Shown here: positions 22,801 through 34,285 of the stretch, one piece after another
How the letters are laid out: the number at the start of each line of letters is the position of its first letter
Position numbering within the stretch: position 1 is the stretch's first letter
The notes under the pieces: model-generated
What the model was told of the DNA's origin: nothing
The model's database searches: none
What the model saw: only the letters and a program-made list of their open reading frames with translations
Program-made: the position numbers and the translations under genes
Assembly (NCBI RefSeq): GCF_963675165.1
Contig: NC_087386.1
Coordinates: 5,653,566-5,717,565 of the forward strand
Direction: 5' to 3'
Source: Halichondria panicea
Taxonomy: Eukaryota > Porifera > Demospongiae > Suberitida > Halichondriidae
DNA length: 64,000 nucleotides

Positions 22801-25800
22801 TTTGGCCCTTGGTGAAACTTTAAACTATTTGTGCGAGTTGAAGAGACACACTGACCAAGCCTTTTGCCATTGATTTCCACACACATTGGGTTGTGGAGTC
22901 AGCAAATTCCACATTTATACTCTCAACAATGAAACTGTTATCTCAATATCTACCACTGTGCAACAGTGTGTGTAAGTTGTTGATCCTCTTTCCAATAACA
23001 GGTGTCATGTGATGATTACAGCCAGCTACATGTTCCGTTCCATATCCTGCATTCCAGCTTTTACACTAACCCTCCAGTTGCTGTTATACATAATTATAAT
23101 TATGGTTTATGGTCTATATAACACAGGACAACCAGACAACTCTGTATGCATGTAGCCAGTAACAACAGCATCGTGATCTCTCTTTTAATTGCATTCCAAT
23201 CTTTTTTACATTGGTTCAATGTAGTGTGTTCCCTACAATAACTCTGTTATTCTGTGACTAAGGCTCAAGGGTAGTATAGTTTAGACATAGATCTAACTGT
23301 TTCCGTCGCTGAACCCCAGTGAACCCTATTCAGTTAGGAGATATGCTTGCTACAAATGTTGAGAGCACTGCACCTTTCATATACATCTGGACGAGTTCTA
23401 ACCAGGACCTCAGCTGGAGAAACACTATAGCTAGCCATAGACCTTGAGCAACGTACAGAGCTAGCTAAACAGCTAGTTACAAGCGTTCTACAGGCCTATA
23501 GAGTTTGTCGTGACAAGGTCGCGGTTAAGGTTACAGTATACTAATTGCTCATGAATGATTCATAAGATATTTATTTCTCATCACAACGTTATTTTTGTAA
23601 CTTGCAACGATTATCAATGGAAAGAGAACATGGAACAATGCTAGCTACAATAATAACTCAGAGTTTATATGTCTTGTAATCCAATGAAGTGGTCTGAGGT
23701 CAGCTGGAAAAACTGAGTATTTTGTCGTCAAATTTTGTTGACTGCATAGCTTCTAGGTTGTCTTTCTGACCAGTATTCGATGCCTGAAGACTTACTGGAG
23801 GGCGACTCGAAGAGATCTTGTTCATAGAGACCTTACAGCAAAAAATATATCGGTTCCTTGTTACTACGTACTCTACAGTCGCTATATTAGCCTATAAAAA
23901 CAGCTAGAAAAATAGCCGTAACTTTGTTGTAACTTACTCTCTTGGGAAAAACTCTTCGAGTCACCCTGCCTCTTTATTCGTATAATAAGAAACAGCAGAG
24001 TATACGGTAAGGAGGGGTTTCCTGGTGCCTGGAATTAACGCAGAGTAACCATTGCCAGATGAGAGCCATTTTACTAGCTGAACTACATTGAACACCCACG
24101 CAGATTTGAGCGTGGGTGGAACAGTATACCGTAACCTTAACTACCAGCTAAACAAACGTCATCACAAATAAAGATTCAATTAAATAAGTGTCATACCTCC
24201 TCTGCCCTGACATTAGTGTAGATAGTCATGTGATATTGTATGAGTGATATTGTGTAATGAGTGGATCTGTACTATCTTGACTCTGTACAGGATGGAGGCA
24301 CAGCATTGTACATGGCCTGTAGGAATGGTCACTGTGGAGTTGTTAGAATGTTGTTGGAGGCCAAGGCTGACGTCCACATCAAGGCTAATGTGAGTCACGC
24401 TGCATGGTGGTGTTTGTGTACTCTGCTGATTCCATGGTTGAGTGTGTGTACTGTCACCTCTGTGTTAGTCTCGTTCCTAGGCCGCTTTTTTTTTGAAGGG
24501 GGAAAAGGCCTGGTGTCCATTGCTTGGGTGTTAGTGCGCATGGTAATCGTGCACTAATGTGAAACTTTTGCAAACTAGTCCGTTTACTAGGAATATGTTC
24601 CGTAATACGTACTTCCATACTGAAGCTATGGCTTATGCCCTCTATTGCGTTGGCCAAGAAAGCTGGTACACTTAGTCTGAAGTCTGAGGCCAGTAGTCTC
24701 TAGTTCTACGATGGTCGTATAGTTATCTTCTCAAGCAGCAGTTAGAAGTACCATAGGAAGCACAAAGACTTGCCCTATAGCCTGTCCTTCCAAGCTCAGG
24801 CATCCCGACCATACGACCGTCGTGAGGTAGACGAGAGCCTCCTCTGGCTTCAGACTAGTGTGCAAGCCTTCTTGATCAACACAATAGAAGCACAGCACGG
24901 TAGATAGGGGGAAAGAAGGGGATTCCCCATATTTTACAGCATAACTAAGCGCATGCGCATTATCAGTAGACACCAGGTCGCATTTTTCTCACTTCCGTTC
25001 CATACAAAAAAATTGGCCTGGGAACGAGGCTACCTCGAGCTCTGTGTATGAGTGGACTGTGTAGTGGAGAGTGTACAATTAGCTGGTCCAGTTGCTGTGA
25101 TATATAATTATATGGTTTATGGTCTATAACAGGACAACCAGACAGCTCTGTATGCAGCCAGTCACCAGGGACATGATGAGGTAGTGAGGGTCCTCTTAGC
25201 AGCCAAGGCTACAGTCAACACTCAGACCAAGGTTGGTTTTGTTGTACAAACACATTTCCCACAACATGCTGTTTACATTGTTTTCCTCCTATGTACAGTG
25301 GGGAGAGACCCCTCTTTGTACAGCCAGTTTTTATGGTCACCAGAAATGTATGGAGCTCCTAGTCGATGCTGGGGCCAATGTTGATGTACCCAAAGAGGTG
25401 AGTGTAAGTAGCTGTACACACATCTCAGAGGCCACTAGCCACAGAGCTTCCCCATGTTCTGTTGACCTGATCCATTAGACACCAGAGCTAGTCATGTTTG
25501 TGTAGAGAGCACTGGTAGTTGGTGTACCGAGGTACGACACGCATCTCATGATCTCTCTTTTAATTGCATTCCAATGTAATGCACAATAACTTTGACTAAG
25601 GCTCAAGGGTAGTATAGTTTAGACCTAGAGGTAACTGTTTCCGTCACTGAACCTCAGCTTCCATTAAAGATAAGGACTGCTACTGACTGCTTGCGCATGG
25701 ATATTTTTCCTGTAAAATTCCTGTGAAAATATCCTAAAAAAGATACAAATTCTTATTGAAAGTCATACACAGAGCTATATATAGCTAGCTAGCTAGCTAG

Positions 25801-27260
25801 ACACAGAGCTATAGGCTTGTTGTACAGCTATTTTCTTTCAGTAGCAGTAGTATAGTAGACTTTCATCGAAGTTAGTATTAGATGGGCGTGGCCTGTCCAT
25901 ATAGGCTATTGTCAGCCTTCACTCCGTTCAGACGATTGTCATCCACACTGTTGCTAGTTATGAGTCTTTTGTTAGCATAGCAGGCTATGGGTATAGCTAG
26001 CTATCAGAATGCTATCAGATGGGCTAGAAACCTTCAATCGTATACCGTAGTATAGCGCGAAATTTTCGAGGGGCTTAATTTTCGCGAATTTGTGTGTTAG
26101 CGATCCTACACGAAAATTAAGTCCACAAAAAAAATTGTTCTTTAATTAGAATTATCTGCTATAACGTGCAAAGATTAAAAGGCGTGTCTTCCGGTAAGCA
26201 GTCATTCCACGAACATTGTGCAACGAAATTTTTTAGAGGCCATTCCACAAAATATAAGTACCTCGAAAATTTCGCGCTATACGGTATGTGACATAATTGT
26301 TTTACTGAGCATACGAGTTGTTATCCTGTGTTAGCCGGTATATGGCACTCAGAGGAAGTGTGGCCTGGGATCGAGGCTAGTGTATCCCCTGACATTAGTG
26401 TAGATAGTCATGTGATATTGTATAATGAGTGGGTCTATGATGAGTGATGGTTCACCTGCTCACACTATCTTCCATTAGACACCAGAGCTAGTCATGTTTG
26501 TGTAGAGAGCACTGGTAGTTGGTGTACCGAGGTACGACACGCATCTCGTGATCTATTCAAACATTTTTTACGTTGTTTTATATAATGTGTTCCCAACAAT
26601 AACTCTGTTATTCTGTGACTAAGGCTCAAGGGTAGTATAGTTTAGACCTAGATCTAACTGTTTCCGTCGCTGAACCCGTAAACGTCATCACAATGGAATA
26701 TTCAATTCAAACAATGTCGTACCTCCTCTGCCCTGACATTAGTGTAGATAGTCATGTGATATTGTATGAGTGATATTGTGTAATGAGTGGATCTGTACTA
26801 TCTTGACTCTGTACAGGATGGAGCCACTGCGTTGATGGTAGCTGCTCAGAATGGTCATGTGAGGGCAGTGGAAATATTAATTGCTGCAAAAGCTAAAATT
26901 GACATTCAAGCGAAGGTGAGATTTACTATTTGTCTGTTAGTAATTATTTGGATCTGTACACAGAACGGAGTCACAGCATTGTACATGGCCAGTCTACAGG
27001 GTCACTGTGGAGTTGTTAGAATGTTGTTGGAGGCCAAGGCTGACGTTAAAATCAAAGCTAATGTGAGTCACGCTGCATGATTGTATATAATTATGATACT
27101 GTATATCACCATGGCAACATTAAATCCAGTGGTTTTGTGATAAATTCCTTATTTCCCTTCATCACTAACTGCTCACATACCCACTATACAGAGCGGACAT
27201 ACTGCCTATGATATGGCTAGTAGGAAGGGACACACTCAAGTGTGTGAACTACTACACTGA
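19863..27260 (+). CDS. Kinase-ankyrin gene A: TKL/TK-like protein kinase with 10 ankyrin repeats
   Basis: Exons: 19863-20756, 20937-21023, 21085-21183, 21253-21348, 22318-22416, 24291-24389, 25133-25231, 25299-25397, 26817-26915, 26964-27062, 27192-27260; 612 codons plus stop. Exon 1 is one complete kinase domain: glycine loop GSGAYG (25-30), IAKK with the ATP lysine at about 46, alpha-C Glu about 70, HRDLTAPN (146-153), DLG in place of DFG (166-168), MPPE (192-195), DIFSFG and a late RPS arginine. The catalytic Lys, Asp and Asn are kept, so it should be active. HRDLTAPN lacks the usual Ser/Thr-kinase lysine, which fits a tyrosine or tyrosine-like kinase. Each later exon is one ankyrin repeat and all boundaries are phase 0. 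Start chosen at MATRSDLDAL because it is conserved in all three copies. No signal peptide or membrane segment is seen, so it is probably cytosolic. Partners are unknown. Confidence 0.88.
21375..21925. mobile_element. TIR element (TAGCCTCG family), kinase A intron 4
   Basis: It begins AGCCTCGATTCCAGGCC and ends in degenerate inverted sequence before CTACTATACACACATC. In intron positions without the insert, the flank reads AGCTGTACACACATCTC, so TATACACA looks like a target duplication. Related copies are at 38447-38965 (gene B) and about 52382-52895 (gene C), at the same site. The insertion therefore predates the gene triplication. No coding sequence is recognised. Confidence 0.6.
23127..23175 (+). 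pseudogene. Broken ankyrin exon in kinase A intron 5
   Basis: After a good acceptor (AACACAG) the sequence encodes DNQTTLYACSQ and then a stop. The live exon at 25133 starts DNQTALYAAS and continues for 33 codons. The homologous relic is at about 40204 and 54106 (DNQTALYACSQ, stop). All three have the same stop and no donor, so this repeat died before triplication. Confidence 0.7.
24002..24135. mobile_element. Small TIR element with TATACGGTAA ends
   Basis: Ends TATACGGTAAGGAGG and CAGTATACCGTAACC are imperfect inverted repeats about 130 bp apart. An internal hairpin pairs CCCACGCAGA with GAGCGTGGG. Copies at the same place in gene B (about 41074-41208) and gene C (about 54976-55110) show it is ancestral to the triplication. 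Confidence 0.5.
24466..25032. mobile_element. TIR element (TAGTCTCGTTCCTAGGCC ends), kinase A intron 6
   Basis: About 565 bp, bounded by TAGTCTCGTTCCTAGGCC and GGCCTGGGAACGAGGCTA. In genes B (41544-42108) and C (55446-56004) both flanks read ACCTCTGTGT, a clean 10-bp target duplication, which suggests a Mutator-like mechanism (9-11 bp duplications). No transposase is recognised, so it is probably non-autonomous. Confidence 0.7.
26041..26287. mobile_element. MITE with GCGCGAAATTTTCGAG ends, kinase A intron 8
   Basis: Near-perfect terminal inverted repeats TAGCGCGAAATTTTCGAGG and CCTCGAAAATTTCGCGCTA, extended outward by ATACCG and CGGTAT, enclose about 200 bp. The element is about 247 bp. Orthologous insertions: gene B 44233-44477 and gene C 57022-57217, where both ends have lost the AAATTTTCGAG core. 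Confidence 0.8.
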
Positions 27261-27525
27261 CTCTGTACCTTATTAACTGTACTGTTACCATGGCAGCTAG
27301 CCTCTGATAGATACGTTGATTGCAAATTTATACACTACATCATTTTGTCTTATAATTAATTTTTTTTTTCTATATACGGTTTCTCATGTATTTCACCAAG
27401 TTACATTCTGATCATGTAAAACTTGAAAGTTAATTGGTCAATAATGGGAAATGTGCAAAATTAATAACCTGAAACTAGATTGAATTGTTTGTCTAAAGGT
27501 GCGGCCTGGAATCGAGGCTATATAA

Positions 27526-28037
27526 TTATATAGGTGCTTGATTCTCAATCACATCTTGAGATAGGAATCCCACTTGTAGTAGATAAGAGATGACAGCATG
27601 ATGATCACATGACACAGCTGTAGAGGAAATACAATCACGAATATAATTATAAGGAATTCAAAAAAAGACAATAATTATTACCGCGAATAAATCTAATAAC
27701 CAGCTCAACTTCTACAGCTATAGGGTATAATATGTTTCCTCGATCACCATCAGTAATGCAAATACAAAAAGATTTCCAAGGTTACCATAGATACACAGCC
27801 AAACTGACTTCCCTCACTATTCAGTAGAGGGAGCATTGGACTCAAACAAAGATCTACAAACAGACAGCTAGCTTCAACATGTATTAACACACAAGCACCC
27901 TCTGTAAAAGAATACTCCATCTCTCACCATAATGAAGAGGTGTCTGTCCTCAATATTAACATCTGCTCCCCTCTTCACAAGTAGTTTCACCATGTTCAGG
28001 TTGCCATGGTCACAGGCCCAGTGAAGAAGACCATCCC
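27526..28037 (-). pseudogene. ACBD6: ACBD6-like C-terminal fragment 1 (broken)
   Basis: Two exons of an acyl-CoA-binding-domain-containing protein 6 tail. The ankyrin exon, 27928-28037, is 11 bp shorter than its counterpart at 48478-48598: 1 bp is lost near GGGATGG and 10 bp near GAGGTGTCTG, so the frame is broken twice. The last exon, 27526-27617, reads AVSCDHHAVISYLLQV, as in the other copies, and then ends in a different tail where a GGCCTGGAATCGAGGCTA element end has been inserted. No acyl-CoA-binding domain is present. It converges on the 3' end of kinase-ankyrin gene A. Confidence 0.7.
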
Positions 28038-29161
28038 CTGTATCATGAAATGCATCTCTACATACAACAATCTAGCGTTAATTTGTTGTAAGTTCGGACA
28101 ATCCAAACTAGCATGGTTATAGTTCAAGGAAATTAGACAGCAATTTTCTTACTTCTAGACTACTGTCAGCTGATTATAAGGTGTGCCTTATTTATGGTGT
28201 TGCACTGAACTACTTGTAAGCAAAGATTGGACTAACGAGATACGGACATTGCGTATAATAATAGACTGTATATCTCCAGAGCTCTCACATGAGGTCCCAG
28301 TTTGGTGTGATCCGATTGGACTCTTCCAGCACTCTAGTGAGGTCATGTCGGAAGTAGGGATCAAACACGACATCATCCTCCAGAATTAGGATTTGATCCA
28401 GACCCTCCGTCATCATCTGGGGGGCAAGAGAGGTACAGTAAGACTTGTCTATACTGGTCACCCTTGGACAGACCAACAGTGGCTATTATAACAAGATGCT
28501 CAGTAGAGCATTCATCCGTGCGTTGACATAACGGACACGCAATCAACTTTATTGTAATGACTTTAACATTATGGGGATTCTACAAAGCAACGATTGGATC
28601 GATTAGAAAACAGTGTTTTTTGTCGCCTTCTAAGACAAGTAGTTTATTATTTTTCAACCACTGTCTCATTATCAGTTAAAGCAATTCATGAAAGTGTCTA
28701 GTTCGCTCAAACAGCTAATATTTGTGTCCGCACACAGGAGACTTAGGAGCACATTAACCTGGCTGTACTATTATAGAGGGTGACCACATTAGACAGGTTT
28801 CACACAGTTACAAGTGCCCACAATGCAACAGGTAGCAATACTTTCTGTACACATCAACAAGTGTCCACTAACGCCCACTCACCTGCTGCCATATCGTGTG
28901 GTGACTAAGGAAACAGCCGATCTCTCCAAAGGTCATAGGTCGTTCTCCCCAAGGGTCCCTCCCCAGCCAGGTAGGTACTTGATACCCAGACTGTCCAGGT
29001 AGCTCTGATTCAACTGTCTGTAGTGGCCAGGGATAAAATAAACAAAAGAGGTTCTTTTAAATATGAGTTCCCCACCACATCCTTGTGTATCAATTAGTGT
29101 GTATTGTCTCCTCCCCCATCCCTCTGTATTGTACAGCCAGTTATGTCTCCCCTCACACACA

Positions 29162-29235
29162 CTGAACCTATACTCTACACCATGCAGTACATCTCAAGAC
29201 TACCCTCTCTCAATGACAATTTGGGGTTGGACGTG
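29162..29235 (+). pseudogene. Inverted relic of COLGALT exon 7
   Basis: On the plus strand, opposite to the host gene, the sequence encodes QYISRLPSLNDNLGLDV, homologous to QYISRPPPVKNNLGLDA of exon 7. Upstream are two degenerate minisatellite-like units in the same inverted orientation. The donor position reads GTGATAAGC instead of GCGGTAAGC, so the splice donor is lost. The acceptor here is also lost (CACACACTGAACC). Confidence 0.75.
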
Positions 29236-29544
29236 ATAAGCCACTATCTAAAACCTTACTCCATACGATGTATAATTATTAATTTTCTCTCACCTTCCAT
29301 CGACAGCATCAAAGAGGGTGTAGTTGAAGTTGAGCTCGTCCAGGCTTAAAATCATCCGGTTCTTTCTTTCTGGCCTCCGTACTAGCCCAATCATGAACAC
29401 CTATCAAATGTTGTTTGGAAATTATCAGTGAACTTTTATGATTTCCGTACACATACAACATAACTGTAATAGTAGAGACAGCTTACCGCGTCCAACCCCA
29501 AGTTGTTCTTGACAGGGGGTGGTCTGGAGATGTACTGACTGTAC

Positions 29545-32500
29545 AGTATAGGGGGGTGGTCTACTGTGTGGGGGGAGACAATATACACACAAATGCAGTA
29601 TAGGGGGGAGACAATACACACACTAATGCAGTATAAGGGGGTGGTCCACTGTGTGGGGGGAAACAATACGCACACTAATGCAGTATAGGGGGGTGGTCCA
29701 CCGTGTGGGGGGGGACAACACACACACTAATGCAGTATAGGGGGGTGGTCCACCGTGTGGGGGGAGACAACACGCACACTAGTGCAGTATAGGGGGGTGG
29801 TCCACCGTGTGGGGGGGGACAACACACACACTAATGCAGTATAGGGGGGTGGTCCACCGTGTGGGGGGAGACAACACGCACACTAATGCAGTATAGGGGG
29901 GTGGTCCACCGTGTGGGGGGAGACAACACGCACACTAATGCAGTATAGGGGGGTGGTCCACCGTGTGGGGGGAGACAACACACACACAAATGCAGTATAG
30001 GGGGGTGGTCCACTGTGTGGGGGGAAACAATACGCACACTAATGCAGTATAGGGGGGTGGTCCACCGTGTGGGGGGAGACAACACACACACAAATGCAGT
30101 ATAGGGGGGTGGTCCACTGTGTGGGGGGAAACAATACACACACTAATGCAGTATAGGGGGTGGTCCACTGTGTGGGGGGAAACAATACGCACACTAATGC
30201 AGTATAGGGGGGTGGTCCACTGTGTGGGGGGAAACAATACACACACTAATGCAGTATAGGGGGGTGGTCCACTGTGTGGGGGGAGACAATACACACACTA
30301 ATGCAGTATAGGGGGGTGGTCCACTGTGTGGGGGGAGACAACACACACACTAATGCAGTATAGGGGGGTGGTCCACTGTGTGGGGGGAAACAATACGCAC
30401 ACTAATGCAGTATAGGGGGGTGGTCCACTGTGTGGGGGGAGACAATACACACACTAATGCAGTATAGGGGGGTGGTCCACTGTGTGGGGGGAAACAATAC
30501 GCACACTAATGCAGTATAGGGGGGTGGTCCACTGTGTGGGGGGAGACAACACACACACTAATGCAGTATAGGGGGGTGGTCCACTGTGTGGGGGGAGACA
30601 ACACACACACTAATGCAGTATAAGGGGGTGGTCCACTGTGTGGGGAGAAACAATACGCACACTAATGCAGTATAGGGGGGTGGTCCACCGTGTGGGGGGA
30701 GACAACACGCACACTAATGCAGTATAGGGGGCCGTGTGGGGGGAGACAACATGCACACTAATGCAGTATAGGGGGGTGGTCCACCGTGTGGGGGGAGACA
30801 ACACACACACAAATGCAGTATAGGGGGCTGGTCCACCGTGTGGGGGGAGACAACACACGCACTAATGCAGTATAGGGGGGTGGTCCACCGTGTGGGGGGA
30901 GACAACACACGCACTAATGCTGTATAGGGGGGTGGTCCACGGTGTGGGGGGAGACAAGACACGCACTAATGCAGTATAGGGGGGTGGTCCACTGTGTGGG
31001 GGGAGACAACACGCACACTAATGCAGTATAGGGGGGTGGTCCACTGTGTGGGGGAGACAACACGCACACTAATGCAGTATAGGGGGGTGGTCCACTGTGT
31101 GGGGGGAGACAACACGCACACTAATGCAGTATAGGGGGGTGGTCCACTGTGTGAGGGGAGACAACACGCACACTAATGCAGTATAGGGGGGTGGTCCACT
31201 GTGTGGGGGAGACAACACACACACTAATGCAGTATAGGGGGGTGGTCCACTGTGTGGGGGAGACAACACGCACACTAATGCAGTATAGGGGGGTGGTCCA
31301 CTGTGTGGGGGGAGACAACACGCACACTAATGCAGTATAGGGGGGTGGTCCACTGTGTGGGGGAGACAACACGCACACTAATGCAGTATAGGGGGGTGGT
31401 CCACTGTGTGGGGGGAGACAACACGCACACTAATGCAGTATAGGGGGGTGGTCCACTGTGTGGGGGAGACAACACACACACTAATGCAGTATAGGGGGGT
31501 GGTCCACTGTGTGGGGGGAGACAACACGCACACTAATGCAGTATAGGGGGGTGGTCCACTGTGTGGGGGGAGACAACACGCACACTAATGCAGTATAGGG
31601 GGGTGGTCCACTGTGTGGGGGAGACAACACACACACTAATGCAGTATAGGGGGGTGGTCCACTGTGTGGGGGGAGACAACACGCACACTAATGCAGTATA
31701 GGGGGGTGGTCCACTGTGTGGGGGGAGACAACACACACACTAATGCAGTATAGGGGGGTGGTCCACTGTGTGGGGGGAGACAACACGCACACTAATGCAG
31801 TATAGGGGGGTGGTCCACTGTGTGGGGGAGACAACACACACACTAATGCAGTATAGGGGGGTGGTCCACTGTGTGGGGGGAGACAACACGCACACTAATG
31901 CAGTATAGGGGGGTGGTCCACTGTGTGGGGGGAGACAACACGCACACTAATGCAGTATAGGGGGGTGGTCCACTGTGTGGGGGGAGACAACACGCACACT
32001 AATGCAGTATAGGGGGGTGGTCCACTGTGTGGGGGGAGACAACACACACACTAATGCAGTATAGGGAGGTGGTCCACTGTGTGAGGGGAGACAACACACA
32101 CACTAATGCAGTATAGGGGGGTGGTCCACTGTGTGGGGGGAGACAACACGCACACTAATGCAGTATAGGGGGGTGGTCCACTGTGTGGGGGGAGACAACA
32201 CGCACACTAATGCAGTATAGGGGGGTGGTCCACCGTGTGGGGGGAGACAACACACGCACTAATGCTGTATAGGGGGGTGGTCCACGGTGTGGGGGGAGAC
32301 AAGACACGCACTAATGCAGTATAGGGGGGTGGTCCACTGTGTGGGGGGAGACAACACGCACACTAATGCAGTATAGGGGGGTGGTCCACTGTGTGGGGGA
32401 GACAACACGCACACTAATGCAGTATAGGGGGGTGGTCCACTGTGTGGGGGGAGACAACACGCACACTAATGCAGTATAGGGGGGTGGTCCACTGTGTGAG

Positions 32501-34285
32501 GGGAGACAACACGCACACTAATGCAGTATAGGGGGGTGGTCCACTGTGTGGGGGAGACAACACACACACTAATGCAGTATAGGGGGGTGGTCCACTGTGT
32601 GGGGGAGACAACACACACACTAATGCAGTATAGGGGGGTGGTCCACTGTGTGGGGGGAGACAACACGCACACTAATGCAGTATAGGGGGGTGGTCCACTG
32701 TGTGGGGGAGACAACACGCACACTAATGCAGTATAGGGGGGTGGTCCACTGTGTGGGGGGAGACAACACGCACACTAATGCAGTATAGGGGGGTGGTCCA
32801 CTGTGTGGGGGAGACAACACACACACTAATGCAGTATAGGGGGGTGGTCCACTGTGTGGGGGGAGACAACACGCACACTAATGCAGTATAGGGGGGTGGT
32901 CCACTGTGTGGGGGGAGACAACACACACACTAATGCAGTATAGGGGGGTGGTCCACTGTGTGGGGGGAGACAACACGCACACTAATGCAGTATAGGGGGG
33001 TGGTCCACTGTGTGGGGGAGACAACACACACACTAATGCAGTATAGGGGGGTGGTCCACTGTGTGGGGGGAGACAACACGCACACTAATGCAGTATAGGG
33101 GGGTGGTCCACTGTGTGGGGGGAGACAACACGCACACTAATGCAGTATAGGGGGGTGGTCCACTGTGTGGGGGGAGACAACACGCACACTAATGCAGTAT
33201 AGGGGGGTGGTCCACTGTGTGGGGGGAGACAACACGCACACTAATGCAGTATAGGGGGGTGGTCCACTGTGTGGGGGGAGACAACACACACACTAATGCA
33301 GTATAGGGAGGTGGTCCACTGTGTGAGGGGAGACAACACGCACACTAATGCAGTATAGGGGGGTGGTCCACTGTGTGGGGGGAGACAACACGCACACTAA
33401 TGCAGTATAGGGGGGTGGTCCACTGTGTGGGGAGAGACAACACGCACACTAATGCAGTATAGGGGGGTGGTCCACTGTGTGGGGGGAGACAACACACACA
33501 CTAATGCAGTATAGGGAGGTGGTCCACTGTGTGAGGGGAGACAACACACACACTAATGCAGTATAGGGGGGTGGTCCACTGTGTGGGGGGAGACAACACG
33601 CACACTAATGCAGTATAGGGGGGTGGTCCACTGTGTGGGGGGAGACAACACACACACTAATGCAGTATAGGGGGGTGGTCCACTGTGTGGGGGGAGACAA
33701 CACACACACTAATGCAGTATAGGGGGGTGGTCCACTGTGTGGGGGGAGACAACACGCACACTAATGCAGTATAGGGGGGTGGTCCACTGTGTGGGGGGAG
33801 ACAACACGCACACTAATGCAGTATAGGGGGGTGGTCCACTGTGTGGGGGGAGACAACACACACACTAATGCAGTATAGGGGGGTGGTCCACTGTGTGGGG
33901 GGAGACAACACACACACTAATGCAGTATAGGGGGGTGGTCCACTGTGTGGGGGGAGACAACACACACACTAATGCAGTATAGGGGGGTGGTCCACCGTGT
34001 GGGGGGAGACAACACACACACTAATGCAGTATAGGGGGGTGGTCCACTGTGTGGGGGGAGACAACACGTACACTAGTGCAGTATAGGGGGATGGTTCACT
34101 GTGTGGGGGGAGACAACACACACACTAATGCAGTATAGGGGGGTGGTCCACTGTGTGGGGGGAGACAACACACACACTAATGCAGTATAGGGGGTGGTCC
34201 ACTGTGTGGGGGGAGACAACACACACACTAATGCAGTATAGGGGGGTGGTCCACTGTGTGGGGGGAGACAATACACACACTAATG
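29545..34285. repeat. 52-bp minisatellite, array 2 (about 91 units), COLGALT copy 2 intron 6
   Basis: About 4.74 kb of head-to-tail 52-bp units (some 50-51 bp), fitting about 91 copies. On the minus strand each unit reads GTGTGTTGTCTCCCCCCACA, then CAGTGGACCACCCCCCTATA, then CTGCATTA. Variant positions are CACACAG versus CACACGG, CGCAC versus ACACAC, and five versus six Gs. Two stretches carrying a rare GCTGTATAG variant, 1345 bp apart (30921 and 32266), show an internal higher-order duplication. All frames are open by composition alone; no protein is inferred. Confidence 0.97.

Noticed and set aside
29431-34276. Dozens of long minus-strand open frames repeating Pro-Pro-Thr-Gln-Trp-Thr-Thr-Pro type peptides
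   Set aside because: They follow the 52-bp minisatellite, which has no stop in several frames by composition. Frames rotate every unit, no start or splice support exists, and the same happens in all four arrays.
29545-34285. CRISPR-like regular array
   Set aside because: There are no unique spacers; units are contiguous and near-identical over their full length, and the context is an intron of an animal gene.
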